Source: Mycolicibacterium pulveris (GTDB taxonomy: Bacteria > Actinomycetota > Actinomycetes > Mycobacteriales > Mycobacteriaceae). From it: 64,000 bases of DNA. Under the pieces are notes generated by a model. The model was not told the DNA's origin. It ran no database searches and saw only the letters and a program-made list of their open reading frames with translations. Below, piece after piece: positions 19,551 through 31,053 of the stretch. A program made the position numbers and the translations under genes. The DNA lies in the NCBI RefSeq assembly GCF_010725725.1, contig NZ_AP022599.1, positions 372,001 to 436,000 of the forward strand. Reading direction: 5' to 3'. Numbering within the stretch: the first letter of the stretch is position 1; every line of letters starts with the position of its first letter.

Positions 19551-21020
19551 TCAGGCCTCCGTCGCCGCCACGGCGTGCTCGCGCCCCAGGCGTAGCCGGC
19601 GCAGGGTGCGCTCACGCCCCAGCAGGTCCAGCGACTCGAACAGGGGCGGGCTGACCGTGGCGCCGGTGGCGGCGACCCGGACCGGGCCGAACGCTTTGCG
19701 GGGTTTGAGCCCCAGGTTCTCCAACAGCGAAGCCTTGAGGGCCGCTTCGATCGCTGCGGTGTTCCACTCGTCGAGCCCTTCGAGAGCGGCCAGCGCGGCG
19801 TCCAGCACCGGCACGGCCTCCGGTTTGAGCTCTTTGGCCGCGGCCTTCTCGTCGAGCCTGTACTCGTCGTCGTTGAGGAACTTCAGCAGATCCCAGGCAT
19901 CACCGAGAACCACGATGCGGGTCTGCACCAGATCCGCGGCCTCGGCGAACCGCTTCCCGTCGAGCCCGGTGTCGTACCCGTGGTCGGCGAAGTAGGCCGA
20001 CAGCCGCGCGGTGAAGTCCTCGGCGCTGAGCATCCGAATGTGTTCGGCGTTGATCGCGTCGGCCTTCTTCTGGTCGAAGCGGGCGGGGTTGGCGTTGACG
20101 TCGACGACGTCGAAGGCGGCCACCATCTCGTCGAGCGTGAAGAGGTCGCGGTCGTCGGCGATCCCCCAGCCCAGCAACGCCAGGTAGTTCAGCAGCCCCT
20201 CCGGGATGAAACCGCGTTCACGATGAACAAAGAGGTTGGACTGTGGATCGCGCTTCGACAACTTCTTGTTGCCATCCCCCAGAACGGTTGGCAGGTGCGC
20301 GAACTCGGGGATACCTTCGGCCACCCCGATTCGGATCAAGGCGCGGTAGAGGGCGATCTGGCGCGGCGTGGACGGCAGCAGGTCGTCACCGCGCAGCACA
20401 TGGGTGATCTTCATCAGCGCGTCGTCGACCGGATTGACCAACGTGTACAGCGGATCTCCGCTGGCGCGGGTCAACGCGAAGTCGGGCACGCTGCCGGCCG
20501 CGAAAGTGGTCTCACCGCGCACCATGTCGTGCCAGGTGATGTCCTCGTCGGGCATTCGCAGCCGCAGCACCGGCCTGCGACCCTCGGCGAGAAACGCCGC
20601 CCGCTGCGCCTCGGTGAGGTCACGGTCGAAGTTGTCATAGCCCAGCTTGGGGTTTCGCCCGGCCGCCACATGGCGTGCCTCGACTTCCTCAGCGGTGGAG
20701 AAGGCTTCGTACACCTCCCCCGATTCCAGCAGGCGGTTCAGCACGTCGCGATAGATGTCGCCACGCTCGGACTGCCGGTAGGGGCCGTAAGGTCCGCCGA
20801 TGTCGGGTCCCTCGTCGTAGTCCAGCCCCAGCCATTTCAGCGCATCCAGCAGCGCCAGATAGCTTTCCTCGCTGTCGCGTTGGGCATCGGTGTCCTCCAA
20901 CCGGAACACGAACGTGCCCCCCGTGTGACGGGCGTACGCCCAGTTGAACAGCGCGGTGCGGATCAACCCGACGTGCGGGGTACCGGTCGGCGACGGGCAG
21001 AACCGTACTCGTACCGTCAT
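19551..21020 (-). CDS. gltX: Glutamyl-tRNA synthetase (non-discriminating)
   Basis: A 489-residue class I synthetase. The HIGH-type motif appears as [11 protein letters not shown] (residues 10-19), [14 protein letters not shown] follows, and the KMSKS-type loop is [10 protein letters not shown] near residue 250. It attaches Glu to tRNA-Glu and, in organisms without GlnRS, to tRNA-Gln. The ATG at 21020 shares its first base with the stop codon of the upstream gene and has GGA 5 nt upstream; a GTG at 21023 is the alternative. The two tRNAs it charges lie just downstream. Confidence 0.96.
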   Translation of the reverse strand: MTVRVRFCPSPTGTPHVGLIRTALFNWAYARHTGGTFVFRLEDTDAQRDSEESYLALLDALKWLGLDYDEGPDIGGPYGPYRQSERGDIYRDVLNRLLESGEVYEAFSTAEEVEARHVAAGRNPKLGYDNFDRDLTEAQRAAFLAEGRRPVLRLRMPDEDITWHDMVRGETTFAAGSVPDFALTRASGDPLYTLVNPVDDALMKITHVLRGDDLLPSTPRQIALYRALIRIGVAEGIPEFAHLPTVLGDGNKKLSKRDPQSNLFVHRERGFIPEGLLNYLALLGWGIADDRDLFTLDEMVAAFDVVDVNANPARFDQKKADAINAEHIRMLSAEDFTARLSAYFADHGYDTGLDGKRFAEAADLVQTRIVVLGDAWDLLKFLNDDEYRLDEKAAAKELKPEAVPVLDAALAALEGLDEWNTAAIEAALKASLLENLGLKPRKAFGPVRVAATGATVSPPLFESLDLLGRERTLRRLRLGREHAVAATEA

Positions 21021-21811
21021 CACTTTCCTTTGCGGACAACAGGGTTGGTCAGCGTGCCAAGTCCTTCGATGGTGATGCTGACGGTGTCGCCGTCCTCGAT
21101 GGGGCCGACGCCCGCGGGTGTACCGGTCAGCAGCAGGTCACCGGGCAGCAGCGTCATCACGTGTGAGATCCACTCGACGATCTCCCCGACGCCATGAATC
21201 ATCAGCGACGTGCGGCTGTCTTGTTTGACCTCGCCGTTGACTTCGGTGCGGACCGCGAGGTCGGAGGGGTCGAGGTCGGTGACGATCCACGGCCCGACCG
21301 GGCAGAAGGTGTCGTGTCCTTTGGCGCGGGTCCACTGACCGTCTTTCTTCTGCTGGTCCCGAGCCGACACGTCGTTGGCGATCGTGTAGCCGAGGATGTT
21401 GTCGGCGGCGCGCGCCGCGGGCACGTCCTTGCAGGGCCGCCCGATCACCACCGCCAGCTCACCTTCGAAGTGCACCGGGTTGGCGTCGGCGGGCAGCTGG
21501 ATCGGCACGTTGGGCCCGATGATCGCGGTGTTGGGTTTCATGAAGATCACCGGATCGTCGAACGTGCCGCTGTTGCCCCCCATCTCCTCGACATGCGCGG
21601 CGTAGTTCTTGCCCACGCACACCACCTTGGTGGCCAGGATCGGTGCCAGCAGGCGCACGTCGGCCAGCGGCCACTGTCTGCCGGTGAAGTCCGGCGTGCC
21701 GAACGGGTGTTCGGCGACCTCGCGGGCGACGGCCTGGGTGGGGTCGTCGGTCGGGCCCTCGATGGTGACGAAGGCCACCCCGTCGGGGCTCGCGATACGG
21801 CCAAGGCGCAT
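21020..21811 (-). CDS. Fumarylacetoacetate hydrolase-family protein
   Basis: A 263-residue protein with the FAH catalytic fold: [45 protein letters not shown] (metal-binding Glu residues), [14 protein letters not shown] and [11 protein letters not shown]. Relatives hydrolyse or decarboxylate acylpyruvates or dienoates (isomerase/decarboxylase class); the substrate here cannot be assigned. It equals Rv2993c. The start ATG at 21811 ([11 protein letters not shown]) is supported by GGAG close upstream and by family alignment; the open frame continues further but outside homology. Confidence 0.9.
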   Translation of the reverse strand: MRLGRIASPDGVAFVTIEGPTDDPTQAVAREVAEHPFGTPDFTGRQWPLADVRLLAPILATKVVCVGKNYAAHVEEMGGNSGTFDDPVIFMKPNTAIIGPNVPIQLPADANPVHFEGELAVVIGRPCKDVPAARAADNILGYTIANDVSARDQQKKDGQWTRAKGHDTFCPVGPWIVTDLDPSDLAVRTEVNGEVKQDSRTSLMIHGVGEIVEWISHVMTLLPGDLLLTGTPAGVGPIEDGDTVSITIEGLGTLTNPVVRKGK

Positions 21812-21926
21812 GGGCTCCAGCCTAATGGCCGCGGTCAGTGCGGATGCGGCCGCTCCCGCGGCGTCGAGATTCCACACTGTGAAATACGAATTCAGCGATG
21901 TGAGACCGCCGTGCGACCATGACCTG

Positions 21927-23129
21927 GTGACCGCCGAATCGACCAGCACCGCAATGCGCTGGTCGATGTTGGCGATCGCGCTGGCGGCGACCACGAGTGC
22001 CAATGTGTTCATCAACGGTGTGGCGTTTCTGATTCCGGCGCTGCAGTCCGAACGTGGCCTGAACCTCGCATCGGCCGGGCTGCTGTCTTCGATGGCCGGC
22101 TTCGGCTTGGTCGTCACGCTGATCGCATGGGGCTACGTCGTCGACCGGATTGGCGAACGTTTCGTGCTCGCAGTGGGTTCGGCGTTGATCGCGGCCGCGG
22201 CGGTCGGTGCCGCTTCGGTGGAGCCACTGTGGGCGGTCGGCGTGTTTCTGTTTCTGGGCGGGATGGCCGCGGCGAGCAGCAATTCGGCCAGCGGGCGGCT
22301 GGTGGTCGGCTGGTTTCCCCCCAACCAGCGCGGCCTGGTGATGGGAATCCGGCAGGCCGCGACACCGCTGGGAGTCGCGTTGGGCGCGTTGGTGATTCCC
22401 CGCATCGCCGAAAGCTACGGGGTGTCTGCCGCGCTGTTGTTCCCCGCGCTGGTGTGCGGAGTTTCGGCCGTGGTGTGCGCGGTGGCTGTCGTCGACCCGC
22501 CCCGGCCGCCGCGCGCGGAGGCAACTCAAGAGGTACTGGCCAACCCGTATCGCGAATCGGGTCTGCTCTGGCGCATCCACGCGGTGTCCGTGCTACTGGT
22601 CGTGCCCCAAGCGGTGCTGTGGACGTTCACGCTGGTGTGGTTGATGACCGAACGCGGGTGGTCGGCGGAGTCGGCGGGCGCGATGGTCACGGTGGCGCAG
22701 GTGCTCGGCGCAGGCGGGCGCGTCGCCGCGGGCCGGTGGTCGGATCTGCTGGGCTCACGGCTGCGTCCGATCCGCACGATCGCATTGGCGGCGGCCGTCA
22801 CGATGGGGCTGTTCGCGTTGACGGACTGGCTCGATTCCCCGACCAGCGTGGCGTTGATGGTGATCGCGGCGGTGATCACGGTGTCCGACAACGGGTTGGC
22901 GTTCACCGCGATCGCCGAGATCGCGGGCCCGTTCTGGAGCGGGCGCGCACTGGGCGCCCAGAACACCAGCCAGCATCTGGCCAGCGCGGTCGCGGCCCCG
23001 TTGTTCGGCGGGTTGATCGGAATGGTCGGTTACGCCGCGGCGTTCGCGGTCTGCGCGCTGCTCCCGTTGGTCGCAGTGCCCGTCGTGCCGGCGGACAACA
23101 CTTTCGCGAAACGAACCCCAGGCTTGTGA
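21927..23129 (+). CDS. Major facilitator superfamily transporter
   Basis: About 400 residues with 12 predicted membrane segments. The MFS loop motif is WGYVVDRIGERFVLAVG after the second segment, and a matching GRVAAGRWSDLLGSRLRPIR appears in the second half. It corresponds to Rv2994. The substrate is unknown. The start is taken as GTG at 21927, since the first membrane helix begins about 15 residues later; ATG at 21954 is the other choice, and a longer frame to 21609 covers the opposite FAH gene and is unlikely. Confidence 0.88.
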   Translation: MTAESTSTAMRWSMLAIALAATTSANVFINGVAFLIPALQSERGLNLASAGLLSSMAGFGLVVTLIAWGYVVDRIGERFVLAVGSALIAAAAVGAASVEPLWAVGVFLFLGGMAAASSNSASGRLVVGWFPPNQRGLVMGIRQAATPLGVALGALVIPRIAESYGVSAALLFPALVCGVSAVVCAVAVVDPPRPPRAEATQEVLANPYRESGLLWRIHAVSVLLVVPQAVLWTFTLVWLMTERGWSAESAGAMVTVAQVLGAGGRVAAGRWSDLLGSRLRPIRTIALAAAVTMGLFALTDWLDSPTSVALMVIAAVITVSDNGLAFTAIAEIAGPFWSGRALGAQNTSQHLASAVAAPLFGGLIGMVGYAAAFAVCALLPLVAVPVVPADNTFAKRTPGL

Positions 23130-23172
23130 TTTCGACCGCGGGCCCGGCCCTGGTGGAGCTCTCGCGAAGAAA

Positions 23173-24183
23173 CTACAGCGACGCCGCGATCCGGTCACCG
23201 ATCTGCGCGGTGGACAGCTTGTCGTCGCCGCGGGTGGCCAGGTGATGTTCGACGGCCTTGTCGACGCGGGCCGCCGCCTCGTGCTCACCGACATGGGACA
23301 GCAGCAGCGCGACCGACATGATCGCCGCGGTCGGGTCGGCGATACCCTGCCCGGCGATGTCGGGCGCGCTGCCGTGCACGGGCTCGAACATCGACGGGTT
23401 CGTCCGGGTCGCGTCGATGTTGCCGCTGGCCGCCAACCCGATTCCGCCGCACACCGCGGCGGCGAGGTCGGTGACGATGTCGCCGAAGAGGTTGTCGGTG
23501 ACGATCACGTCGAACCGGCCGGGGTCGGTGACCATATGAATGGTGGCGGCGTCGACGTGCTGATAGCCGATTTCGACGTCCGGGTAGTCCGCGGCGACCT
23601 CCTGCACGGTGCGCCACCACAGCGTTCCCGCATACGTCAACACATTGTTCTTGTGCACCAACGTCAGATGCTTGCGACGCTGCTGGGCTCGGTCGAATGC
23701 GTCCTTGACCACCCGGCGCACGCCGAACGCGGTGTTGACGCTGACCTCGGTGGCGACTTCGTTGGGCGTGCCGACGCGGATCGCGCCACCGGTGCCGGTG
23801 TATGGGCCTTCGGTGCCCTCGCGCACGACCACGAAGTCGATGTCGGGGTTACCGGCCAGCGGGCTGTTCACCCCCGGATACAACCGGGCCGGACGCAGGT
23901 TGATGTGGTGGTCCAGCTCGAAGCGGATCCGCAGCAGCAGACCGCGTTCGAGCAGACCGCTGGGTACAGACGGGTCGCCGATGGCGCCGAGCAGAATCGC
24001 GTCGTGGCCGCGTAGTTCGTCGAGCACCGAGTCCGGCAGCACCTCACCGCTGGCGTGATAACGCCGCGCACCGAGGTCGTAGGTCGTCTTCTGCACGCCT
24101 GGCAGCACCGCGTCGAGCACTTTGACGGCCTCGCCGACCACCTCGGGGCCGATCCCGTCGCCGGCAACGATCGCGAGTTTCAT
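23173..24183 (-). CDS. leuB: 3-isopropylmalate dehydrogenase
   Basis: A 336-residue NAD-dependent beta-decarboxylating dehydrogenase of leucine synthesis. It shows [16 protein letters not shown] at the N-terminus, [22 protein letters not shown], the [12 protein letters not shown] substrate loop, [10 protein letters not shown], the [16 protein letters not shown] metal site and [18 protein letters not shown] near the C-terminus. Its ATG overlaps the serA stop by 4 nt, coupling serine and leucine synthesis genes as in M. tuberculosis. Confidence 0.97.
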   Translation of the reverse strand: MKLAIVAGDGIGPEVVGEAVKVLDAVLPGVQKTTYDLGARRYHASGEVLPDSVLDELRGHDAILLGAIGDPSVPSGLLERGLLLRIRFELDHHINLRPARLYPGVNSPLAGNPDIDFVVVREGTEGPYTGTGGAIRVGTPNEVATEVSVNTAFGVRRVVKDAFDRAQQRRKHLTLVHKNNVLTYAGTLWWRTVQEVAADYPDVEIGYQHVDAATIHMVTDPGRFDVIVTDNLFGDIVTDLAAAVCGGIGLAASGNIDATRTNPSMFEPVHGSAPDIAGQGIADPTAAIMSVALLLSHVGEHEAAARVDKAVEHHLATRGDDKLSTAQIGDRIAASL

Positions 24184-25766
24184 GACAGGTCCACCACTTC
24201 CAGCAGCATCGCGCCGACTGCCTCGCAGATCTCGGTGCGGACCTCGGCGGGCACGTCGCGGTCGATGCGCAGCAGGATCGTCGCGCCGGGACCTTCGCTG
24301 TCCTCGCTGAGTTGAGCGGCGTGGATGTTGATGTCGGCGGAGCCGAGCAGGGTGCCGATCTTGCCGAGCGTGCCGGGCTGATCGATGTAGTTGACGATCA
24401 GGTACACGCCCTCGGCGCGCAGATCGAAGTTGCGGCCGTTGATCTGGACGATCTTCTCCACCAGTTCCGGCTCCGTCAGCGTGCCCGCGACGTTGGCGGT
24501 CGTCCCGTCGGAGTACACCGCCCGCACGTCGACGACGCTGCGGTGACTGGGGCTCTCGCTGGCGGTGCTGATGTCGGCCTGCACCCCGCGTTCGGCGGCG
24601 ATCGCCGGGGCGTTGACGAACGTCACCGGGTCCTCGATGACGGCGGAGAACAAGCCTCGCAGGGCCGAAAGCCGCAGCACCTCAACATCTTCGGAGGCCA
24701 GCTCACCACGCACCTGCACCGACAGCGACGCAGGCAGCTCGTCGCTCAGCACCCCGACGAGCAGACCCAGCTTGCGCACCAGATCCAGCCACGGCGCGAC
24801 CTCCTCACCAACGACCCCGCCGCCGACGTTGACGGCGTCGGGCACGAACTCCCCGGCCAGCGCGAGCTTCACGCTGGCGGCGACGTCGGTGCCCGCGCGG
24901 TCCTGCGCTTCGACGGTGGACGCACCCAGGTGTGGGGTGACGACGACCTCGGGCAGATCGAACAGCGGGCTGTCGGTCGTGGGCTCCTTGGCGAACACGT
25001 CGATGCCCGCGGCACGCACGTGTCCGGAGCGCACCGCCTCGGCCAGCGCGTCCTCGTCCACCAACCCGCCGCGCGCGGCGTTGACGATGACCACCCCCGG
25101 TTTCGTCTTGGCCAGTGCCTCCTTGCCGATCAGGCCCGCGGTCTCCGGGGTCTTCGGCAGGTGCACGGAGATGAAGTCCGCGCGGCCGAGCAGCTCGTCG
25201 AGCGTGAGGAGTTCGATGCCGAGCTGGGCGGCACGCGCCGCCGACACGTACGGGTCGTAGGCGATCACGTGGGCGCCGAAGGCGGCAAGCCGCTGGGCCA
25301 CCAGCTGGCCGATGCGGCCGAGCCCGACGACGCCGACGGTCTTGCCGTAGATCTCGACGCCGGAGAACGATGAGCGCTTCCACGTGCGCGCACGCAGTGA
25401 TGCGTCGGCGGCCGGGATCTGACGGGCCGCGGCCAGCATCAGCGCCAGCGCATGCTCGGCGGCGCTGTGGATGTTGGAGGTCGGCGCATTGACGACCAGC
25501 ACACCGCGCTCGGTGGCGGCGTCGACGTCGACGTTGTCGAGGCCGACGCCGGCACGCGCGACGATCTTGAGTTTGGGGGCTGCGGCCAGCACCTCGGCGT
25601 CGACGGTGGTCGCCGAACGCACCAGCAGCGCGTCGGCCTCCGGCACCGCGGCCAGCAGCTTCTCTCGGTCCGGGCCGTCAACCCAGCGGACTTCTACCTG
25701 GTCACCCAGGGCGGCGACGGTGGATTCAGCCAACTTGTCGGCGATCAATACAACGGGCAGACTCAC
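24180..25766 (-). CDS. serA: D-3-phosphoglycerate dehydrogenase
   Basis: A 528-residue type I enzyme, the first step of serine synthesis. Order: substrate domain, NAD-binding domain with [21 protein letters not shown], catalytic Arg/His residues in [13 protein letters not shown] and [18 protein letters not shown], an allosteric intervening domain (residues about 320-450) and a C-terminal ACT domain ([17 protein letters not shown]) that gives serine feedback. Length equals that of M. tuberculosis SerA1. The start is GTG at 25766. Confidence 0.97.
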   Translation of the reverse strand: MSLPVVLIADKLAESTVAALGDQVEVRWVDGPDREKLLAAVPEADALLVRSATTVDAEVLAAAPKLKIVARAGVGLDNVDVDAATERGVLVVNAPTSNIHSAAEHALALMLAAARQIPAADASLRARTWKRSSFSGVEIYGKTVGVVGLGRIGQLVAQRLAAFGAHVIAYDPYVSAARAAQLGIELLTLDELLGRADFISVHLPKTPETAGLIGKEALAKTKPGVVIVNAARGGLVDEDALAEAVRSGHVRAAGIDVFAKEPTTDSPLFDLPEVVVTPHLGASTVEAQDRAGTDVAASVKLALAGEFVPDAVNVGGGVVGEEVAPWLDLVRKLGLLVGVLSDELPASLSVQVRGELASEDVEVLRLSALRGLFSAVIEDPVTFVNAPAIAAERGVQADISTASESPSHRSVVDVRAVYSDGTTANVAGTLTEPELVEKIVQINGRNFDLRAEGVYLIVNYIDQPGTLGKIGTLLGSADINIHAAQLSEDSEGPGATILLRIDRDVPAEVRTEICEAVGAMLLEVVDLS

Positions 25767-25820
25767 CCGGTCAGACTAATGGGCTTCGAAGACGGGGTGG
25801 CGGGCGGGAGAATCAGCATC

Positions 25821-27251
25821 GTGGATGTCAGCGTTGTCGGCAGCGGACCCAACGGGCTGGCCGCCGCCGTCATCTGCGCCAGAGCCGGGCTTTCGGTGCA
25901 GGTTTTCGAGGCGCAACCCACCCTCGGTGGCGGTGCCCGCACGCTGCCCGACCCGGAATTCCCCGACGTCGCCCACGACATCTGCTCGGCCGTGCATCCG
26001 CTGGCGCTGGCCTCGCCCTTCCTGGCGCAGTTCGACCTGCCGGCCCGGGGCGTGACGTTGCAGGTGCCCGAGATCTCCTATGCCAACCCGCTGCCGGGCA
26101 GGCCCGCGGCGGTCGGCTACCACGACCTCGACCGCACCTGCGCCGAACTCGAGCACGGACAGTCGTGGCGGCGGCTGCTGGGCCCGCTGGTCGAGCGCGA
26201 CGACGCCGTGCTGCAGCTGCTGCTCGGCGACAAGCGGTCGATCCCTCGCGATCCGATCGCCGCGGTGCAGGTGGGCCTGCGCCTGCTCGAGCAGGGCACC
26301 CCGGCGTGGCGCGCGCTGTCCGGGGAGGACGCCCGCGCCCTGTTCACCGGTGTTGCCGCCCATGTGATTTCCCAGATGCCGTCGCTGGTGTCGGCGGGCG
26401 GCGGGTTGATGCTGGCGACGCTGGCCCACACCGTGGGCTGGCCGATCCCCGTCGGTGGCAGCCAGGCCATCGCCGATGCGTTGATGGCCGACCTGCGTGC
26501 CCACGGCGGGTCGATCGTCGCGGGCGAACACATCACCGAACCACCCGAGGGGGTGGTGTTCTACGACACCGCCCCGACCGCGCTGTTGGACATCTACCGC
26601 GACGAGCTGCCTGCGCTGTACCGGAAAGCGCTGCAGCGCTATCGGTTCGGGCCAGGCGTAGCCAAGGTGGATTTCGTTGTCTCCGAAGAGATTCCGTGGA
26701 CCGATTCGCGGCTGGCCGGAGCGCCCACCCTACATATGGGTGGGACCCGTGAGCAGGCCGCACACGCCGAACGCGAGGTCGCCGCGGGCCGCCACGCGCC
26801 GTGGCCGATGGTGCTCGCGGCGCTGCCGCATCTGGCCGATCCGTCGCGCATCGACGCGCAGGGCCGCCGCCCGCTGTGGACGTACGCGCATGTGCCGTCG
26901 GGATCAGACGTCGATCAGACCGAAACGGTGACCGGCATCTTCGAGCGGTTCGCGCCGGGGTTCCGCGACATCGTCGTGGCCGCGCGGTCGATTCCCGCCG
27001 CACGGTTGGCAGACCACAACGCGAACCTCATCGGCGGCGACATCGGCGTCGGCGGCAACACGCTGATGCACGCGCTGGCCGGCCCGACTCCGCGGCTGAA
27101 CCCCTGGAGCACACCGATTCCCAAGGCGTATCTGTGTTCCTCGGCCACCCCGCCCGGCGGCGGAGTGCACGGCATGTCGGGCTTTTACGCGGCGCGCACC
27201 GCGCTGCGGCGCGAGTTCGGCATCAAGACCCTGCCGTCGCTGGCACCGTAA
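25821..27251 (+). CDS. FAD-dependent oxidoreductase (CrtI/PDS-like)
   Basis: A 476-residue flavoprotein. The FAD-binding Rossmann motif VVGSGPNGLAAAVICARAGL begins at residue 4, followed by an acidic strand end (VFEAQ) and the GG doublet GGGARTLPDPEFPDVAHDIC. The C-terminal GGDIGVGGNTLMHALAGPTP and GGGVHGMSGFYAAR are shared with NAD(P)/FAD phytoene desaturase-like proteins. It corresponds to Rv2997. The reaction is unknown. The start GTG at 25821 has GGGAG 10 nt upstream; ATG at 25779 would add 14 residues. Confidence 0.88.
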   Translation: MDVSVVGSGPNGLAAAVICARAGLSVQVFEAQPTLGGGARTLPDPEFPDVAHDICSAVHPLALASPFLAQFDLPARGVTLQVPEISYANPLPGRPAAVGYHDLDRTCAELEHGQSWRRLLGPLVERDDAVLQLLLGDKRSIPRDPIAAVQVGLRLLEQGTPAWRALSGEDARALFTGVAAHVISQMPSLVSAGGGLMLATLAHTVGWPIPVGGSQAIADALMADLRAHGGSIVAGEHITEPPEGVVFYDTAPTALLDIYRDELPALYRKALQRYRFGPGVAKVDFVVSEEIPWTDSRLAGAPTLHMGGTREQAAHAEREVAAGRHAPWPMVLAALPHLADPSRIDAQGRRPLWTYAHVPSGSDVDQTETVTGIFERFAPGFRDIVVAARSIPAARLADHNANLIGGDIGVGGNTLMHALAGPTPRLNPWSTPIPKAYLCSSATPPGGGVHGMSGFYAARTALRREFGIKTLPSLAP

Positions 27252-27255
27252 CCCA

Positions 27256-27308
27256 GCGATTTCGGCGCGCAAACGCCCCGTCAGCGGCCATGAGCGCGCC
27301 GAAATCGC
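27256..27308. terminator. 15-bp inverted repeat between the oxidoreductase gene and ilvC
   Basis: GCGATTTCGGCGCGC (27256-27270) and its exact complement (27294-27308) flank a 23-nt loop. The repeat fills almost the whole convergent gap (27252-27314) and probably ends transcription of both genes. Confidence 0.75.
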
Positions 27309-27314
27309 AGGTAA

Positions 27315-28373
<1,059 letters not shown>

Positions 28374-28880
28374 CTATTTCACGGTGCCGATGCCACGCGG
28401 TCCACGCGACAGCGACACAATTCCGGACTGCACGAGCTCCCGGATCCCGTAGGGCTCCAGCACGCGCAACAGCGCATCCAGTTTGTCCTGGGTGCCGGTG
28501 GCCTCGATGGTCAGGGATTCGTTCGACACATCGACGACCTTGGCGCGAAACAGGTTCACCGCCTCGATGACCTGACCGCGGGTGGTCGCGTCGGCGCGCA
28601 CCTTGATCAGCGCCAGCTCACGCGCGACGGAGTTGTCCTCGTCCTGCTCGACGATCTTGATCACGTTGACGAGCTTGTTGAGCTGTTTGGTGATCTGCTC
28701 GAGCGGCGCCTCTTCGACGCTGACCACGATCGTCATCCGGGACATGTCCTTGTGCTCGGTGGCACCGACCGCCAACGACTGAATGTTGAACCCGCGCCGG
28801 GAGAACAGCGACGCCACCCTGGCCAGCACACCGGGTTTGTCCTCGACGAGCACCGACAGTGTGTGCGTCTTGGCGCCCAT
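28374..28880 (-). CDS. ilvN: Acetolactate synthase small (regulatory) subunit
   Basis: A 168-residue protein with an N-terminal ACT domain (LSVLVEDKPGVLARVASLFSRRG) that binds valine and inhibits the catalytic subunit, and a C-terminal activation domain (RELALIKVRAD ... LEPYGIRELVQSG). The ATG at 28880 shares one base with the ilvB stop codon (TGATG), so the subunits are translationally coupled. A longer frame to 28976 overlaps ilvB and lacks homology. Confidence 0.97.
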   Translation of the reverse strand: MGAKTHTLSVLVEDKPGVLARVASLFSRRGFNIQSLAVGATEHKDMSRMTIVVSVEEAPLEQITKQLNKLVNVIKIVEQDEDNSVARELALIKVRADATTRGQVIEAVNLFRAKVVDVSNESLTIEATGTQDKLDALLRVLEPYGIRELVQSGIVSLSRGPRGIGTVK

Positions 28881-30757
28881 CAGGCGTGCCCCTCTTCCGG
28901 GTCGTCGAACAGCGGGCGGATGCCCCGGGCGGCCTGGATCTCGTCGTTGCTGGTGCCCGCGGCGACCATCGGCCACACCTGGGCGTCGGCGCCGACGATG
29001 AAGTCGATCACCACCGGGCGGTCGTTGATCTCCCGCGCCTGCTTGATGACGGCCTCGACGTCTTCGGCGCGCTCACAACGTAATCCGACGCAACCGAGCG
29101 CCTCGGCCAGCTTCACGAAATCCGGGATGCGGCGCGAGTGGGTCGCCAGATCCGTTTGGCTGTACCGCTCTTCGTAGAACAGCGTCTGCCACTGCCGGAC
29201 CATGCCGAGGTTGCCGTTGTTGATCACCGCCACCTTGATCGGCGCCCCCTCGACCGCGCAGGTGGCCAACTCCTGGTTGGTCATCTGGAAGCAGCCGTCG
29301 CCGTCGATGGCCCACACCTCGGCCTCGGGCCTGCCGAACTTGGCGCCCATCGCGGCGGGCACCGCGAAACCCATGGTGCCGAGGCCGCCGGAGTTCAACC
29401 AGGTCTTGGGCTTTTCGTAGGAAATGAACTGCGCGGCCCACATCTGGTGCTGCCCAACGCCTGCCACGTACACCGCGTCGGAACCCGCCATCTTGCCCAG
29501 CGTTTCGATCACGTACTCCGGCGACAGGCTGCCGTCGCTCTGCGGGCCGTAGCTCAGCGGGTAGGTCGCTTGCACGCCGCGCAGATACTGCATCCAGTTG
29601 TCGATCTCGATGTTCTCGAGCGCACCGTCGCGGCGCAGCGCCTCGATCAGATCGACGATCACGTTCTTGACGTCACCGACGATCGGCACGTCGGCGAAGC
29701 GGTTCTTGCCGATCTCGGCGGGGTCGATGTCGGCGTGAATGACCTTGGCCTCGGGCGCAAACGAATCCAGCTTGCCCGTCACCCGGTCGTCGAAGCGGGT
29801 GCCCAACGCGATCAGCAGATCGCTGCGCTGAAGGGCGGCCACCGCGGACACCGTGCCGTGCATACCGGGCATGCCCATGTTCTGCGGATGGCTGTCGGGG
29901 AACGCCCCGCGCGCCATCAGCGTGGTGACCACCGGGATGCCGGTCAACTCGGCCAGCCGGCGTAGCTCCTCGCTGGCGTCGCCGCGGATCACGCCGCCGC
30001 CGACATAAAGCACCGGCTTGCGCGCGGCGGCGATCAGCTTGGCCGCCTCCCGCACCTGGCGGCTGTGCGGCTTGGTGTTGGGCTTGTAACCGGGCAGGTC
30101 CAGCTGCGGCGGCCAGCTGAACGTGCACTGGCCCTGCAGCACATCCTTGGGGATGTCGACGAGCACCGGCCCAGGGCGGCCCGACGAGGCGATGTGGAAC
30201 GCCTCGGCGATCACCCGAGGGATGTCGTCGCCGTTGCGGACCAGGAAGTTGTGCTTGGTGATCGGCATCGTGATGCCGGAGATGTCGGCTTCCTGAAACG
30301 CGTCGGTGCCGATCAGGCCGCGCCCGACCTGACCCGTGATCGCCACGACCGGAATGGAGTCCATGTGCGCGTCGGCCAGCGGGGTGACCAGGTTGGTCGC
30401 ACCGGGACCCGAGGTCGCCATGCACACCCCGACCTTGCCGGTGGCGTGCGCGTAGCCGCTGGCGGCGTGGCCTGCGCCCTGCTCGTGGCGGACCAACACG
30501 TGGCGCAGCTTCTTCGAATCGAAAAGCGGGTCATAGACCGGCAAGACGGCGCCGCCGGGAATGCCGAAGACGACATCGACGTCGAGCACCTCCAGGGCCC
30601 GGATTACGGCCTGCGCTCCGGTGAGCTGTTGTGGCTCAATGCGTTCGACCGAGGCAGCGGCAGTCTCGGCGGCTGGTTTCGCAGCGGCGGACGCGGCGGC
30701 TCCGCCGTTGGGCGTGGTCGCCGACTTCTCCGGTGCCCGCGTGGTGGTTGCGCTCAC
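28880..30757 (-). CDS. ilvB: Acetolactate synthase large (catalytic) subunit
   Basis: A 625-residue thiamine diphosphate enzyme making acetolactate and acetohydroxybutyrate. The catalytic Glu lies in [16 protein letters not shown], the FAD region includes [12 protein letters not shown], and the ThDP/Mg motif is [15 protein letters not shown]. An Ala/Pro-rich N-terminal extension of about 45 residues precedes the domain, as in other mycobacterial IlvB1. The start is GTG at 30757 with AGGAG upstream. Expression is probably set by the leader attenuator at 30826-30952. Confidence 0.97.
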   Translation of the reverse strand: MSATTTRAPEKSATTPNGGAAASAAAKPAAETAAASVERIEPQQLTGAQAVIRALEVLDVDVVFGIPGGAVLPVYDPLFDSKKLRHVLVRHEQGAGHAASGYAHATGKVGVCMATSGPGATNLVTPLADAHMDSIPVVAITGQVGRGLIGTDAFQEADISGITMPITKHNFLVRNGDDIPRVIAEAFHIASSGRPGPVLVDIPKDVLQGQCTFSWPPQLDLPGYKPNTKPHSRQVREAAKLIAAARKPVLYVGGGVIRGDASEELRRLAELTGIPVVTTLMARGAFPDSHPQNMGMPGMHGTVSAVAALQRSDLLIALGTRFDDRVTGKLDSFAPEAKVIHADIDPAEIGKNRFADVPIVGDVKNVIVDLIEALRRDGALENIEIDNWMQYLRGVQATYPLSYGPQSDGSLSPEYVIETLGKMAGSDAVYVAGVGQHQMWAAQFISYEKPKTWLNSGGLGTMGFAVPAAMGAKFGRPEAEVWAIDGDGCFQMTNQELATCAVEGAPIKVAVINNGNLGMVRQWQTLFYEERYSQTDLATHSRRIPDFVKLAEALGCVGLRCERAEDVEAVIKQAREINDRPVVIDFIVGADAQVWPMVAAGTSNDEIQAARGIRPLFDDPEEGHA

Positions 30758-30825
30758 GGTGTCTGTCTTTCTCCTAAATCCTGTGCGGATCCGTATCTAG
30801 GGTCTCAAATCGGTGATCGGGCAAG

Positions 30826-30861
30826 AAAAAACCCCCGCCAGCTGGGCTGCTGTACGAGGGT
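30826..30861 (-). terminator. Intrinsic terminator in the ilvB leader (attenuator)
   Basis: On the reverse strand an 8-bp stem ACCCTCGT/GCGGGGGT (with G-U pairs) plus a further 4 bp CAGC/GCTG after a bulge closes a six-base loop, followed directly by six T residues (30831-30826). It lies 69 nt upstream of the ilvB start and 20 nt after the leader peptide stop. This is a canonical U-tract terminator, unusual in mycobacteria, which argues for regulated early termination. Confidence 0.85.
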
Positions 30862-30862
30862 C

Positions 30863-30917
30863 GCGCGTCGATGCTGGTGGCTATGCCCGGCAGAGGGCAA
30901 GCGCGGCATCGACGCGC
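30863..30917 (-). promoter_or_regulatory. Leader RNA stem overlapping the ilvB leader peptide
   Basis: GCGCGTCGATGC (reverse strand, 30917-30906, inside the leader peptide codons) pairs perfectly over 12 nt with 30874-30863, which ends one base before the terminator stem. A ribosome stalled at the Leu-Leu-Val-Val-Ile codons would cover the first arm and free the second. The exact competing anti-terminator pairing could not be drawn uniquely by eye. Confidence 0.65.
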
Positions 30918-30952
30918 TTCCCAATTACTACGAGCAATCCCGGGGCCTGCAT
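30881..30952 (-). CDS. ilvB leader peptide (23 aa, branched-chain amino acid codons)
   Basis: ATG at 30952 opens a 23-codon frame reading MQAPGLLVVIGKRVDAALAL then CRA and TAG at 30881. Five consecutive branched-chain codons (TTG CTC GTA GTA ATT) fit an attenuation sensor for Leu, Val and Ile supply. The ATG lies 8 nt after the -10 hexamer, so the message is probably leaderless or nearly so. Transcription attenuation of ilvBNC with such a peptide is established in Corynebacterium glutamicum; the case here is inferred from the sequence. Confidence 0.82.
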   Translation of the reverse strand: MQAPGLLVVIGKRVDAALALCRA

Positions 30953-30960
30953 AACCGTCG

Positions 30961-30990
30961 ACGGTAGCCTCTGCACTGGTCACAGGTCAA
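30961..30990 (-). promoter_or_regulatory. Promoter of the ilvB-ilvN-ilvC operon
   Basis: On the reverse strand TTGACC (30990-30985) and TACCGT (30966-30961) are 18 nt apart. Both match SigA-type mycobacterial hexamers (-10 TANNNT). The predicted start falls at or within 2 nt of the leader peptide ATG. Confidence 0.6.
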
Positions 30991-31053
30991 ATTCGGGTGC
31001 AGCCGGCCTCCTCACATTGCCGGTCGGATTCCCGATGGTGCGAAGATGGCCTG

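Noticed and set aside
30774..30983. A 69-codon reverse frame across the ilvB leader
   Set aside because: It begins upstream of the predicted transcript start and reads through the terminator; the 23-codon frame in another phase has the amino acid bias expected of a leader.
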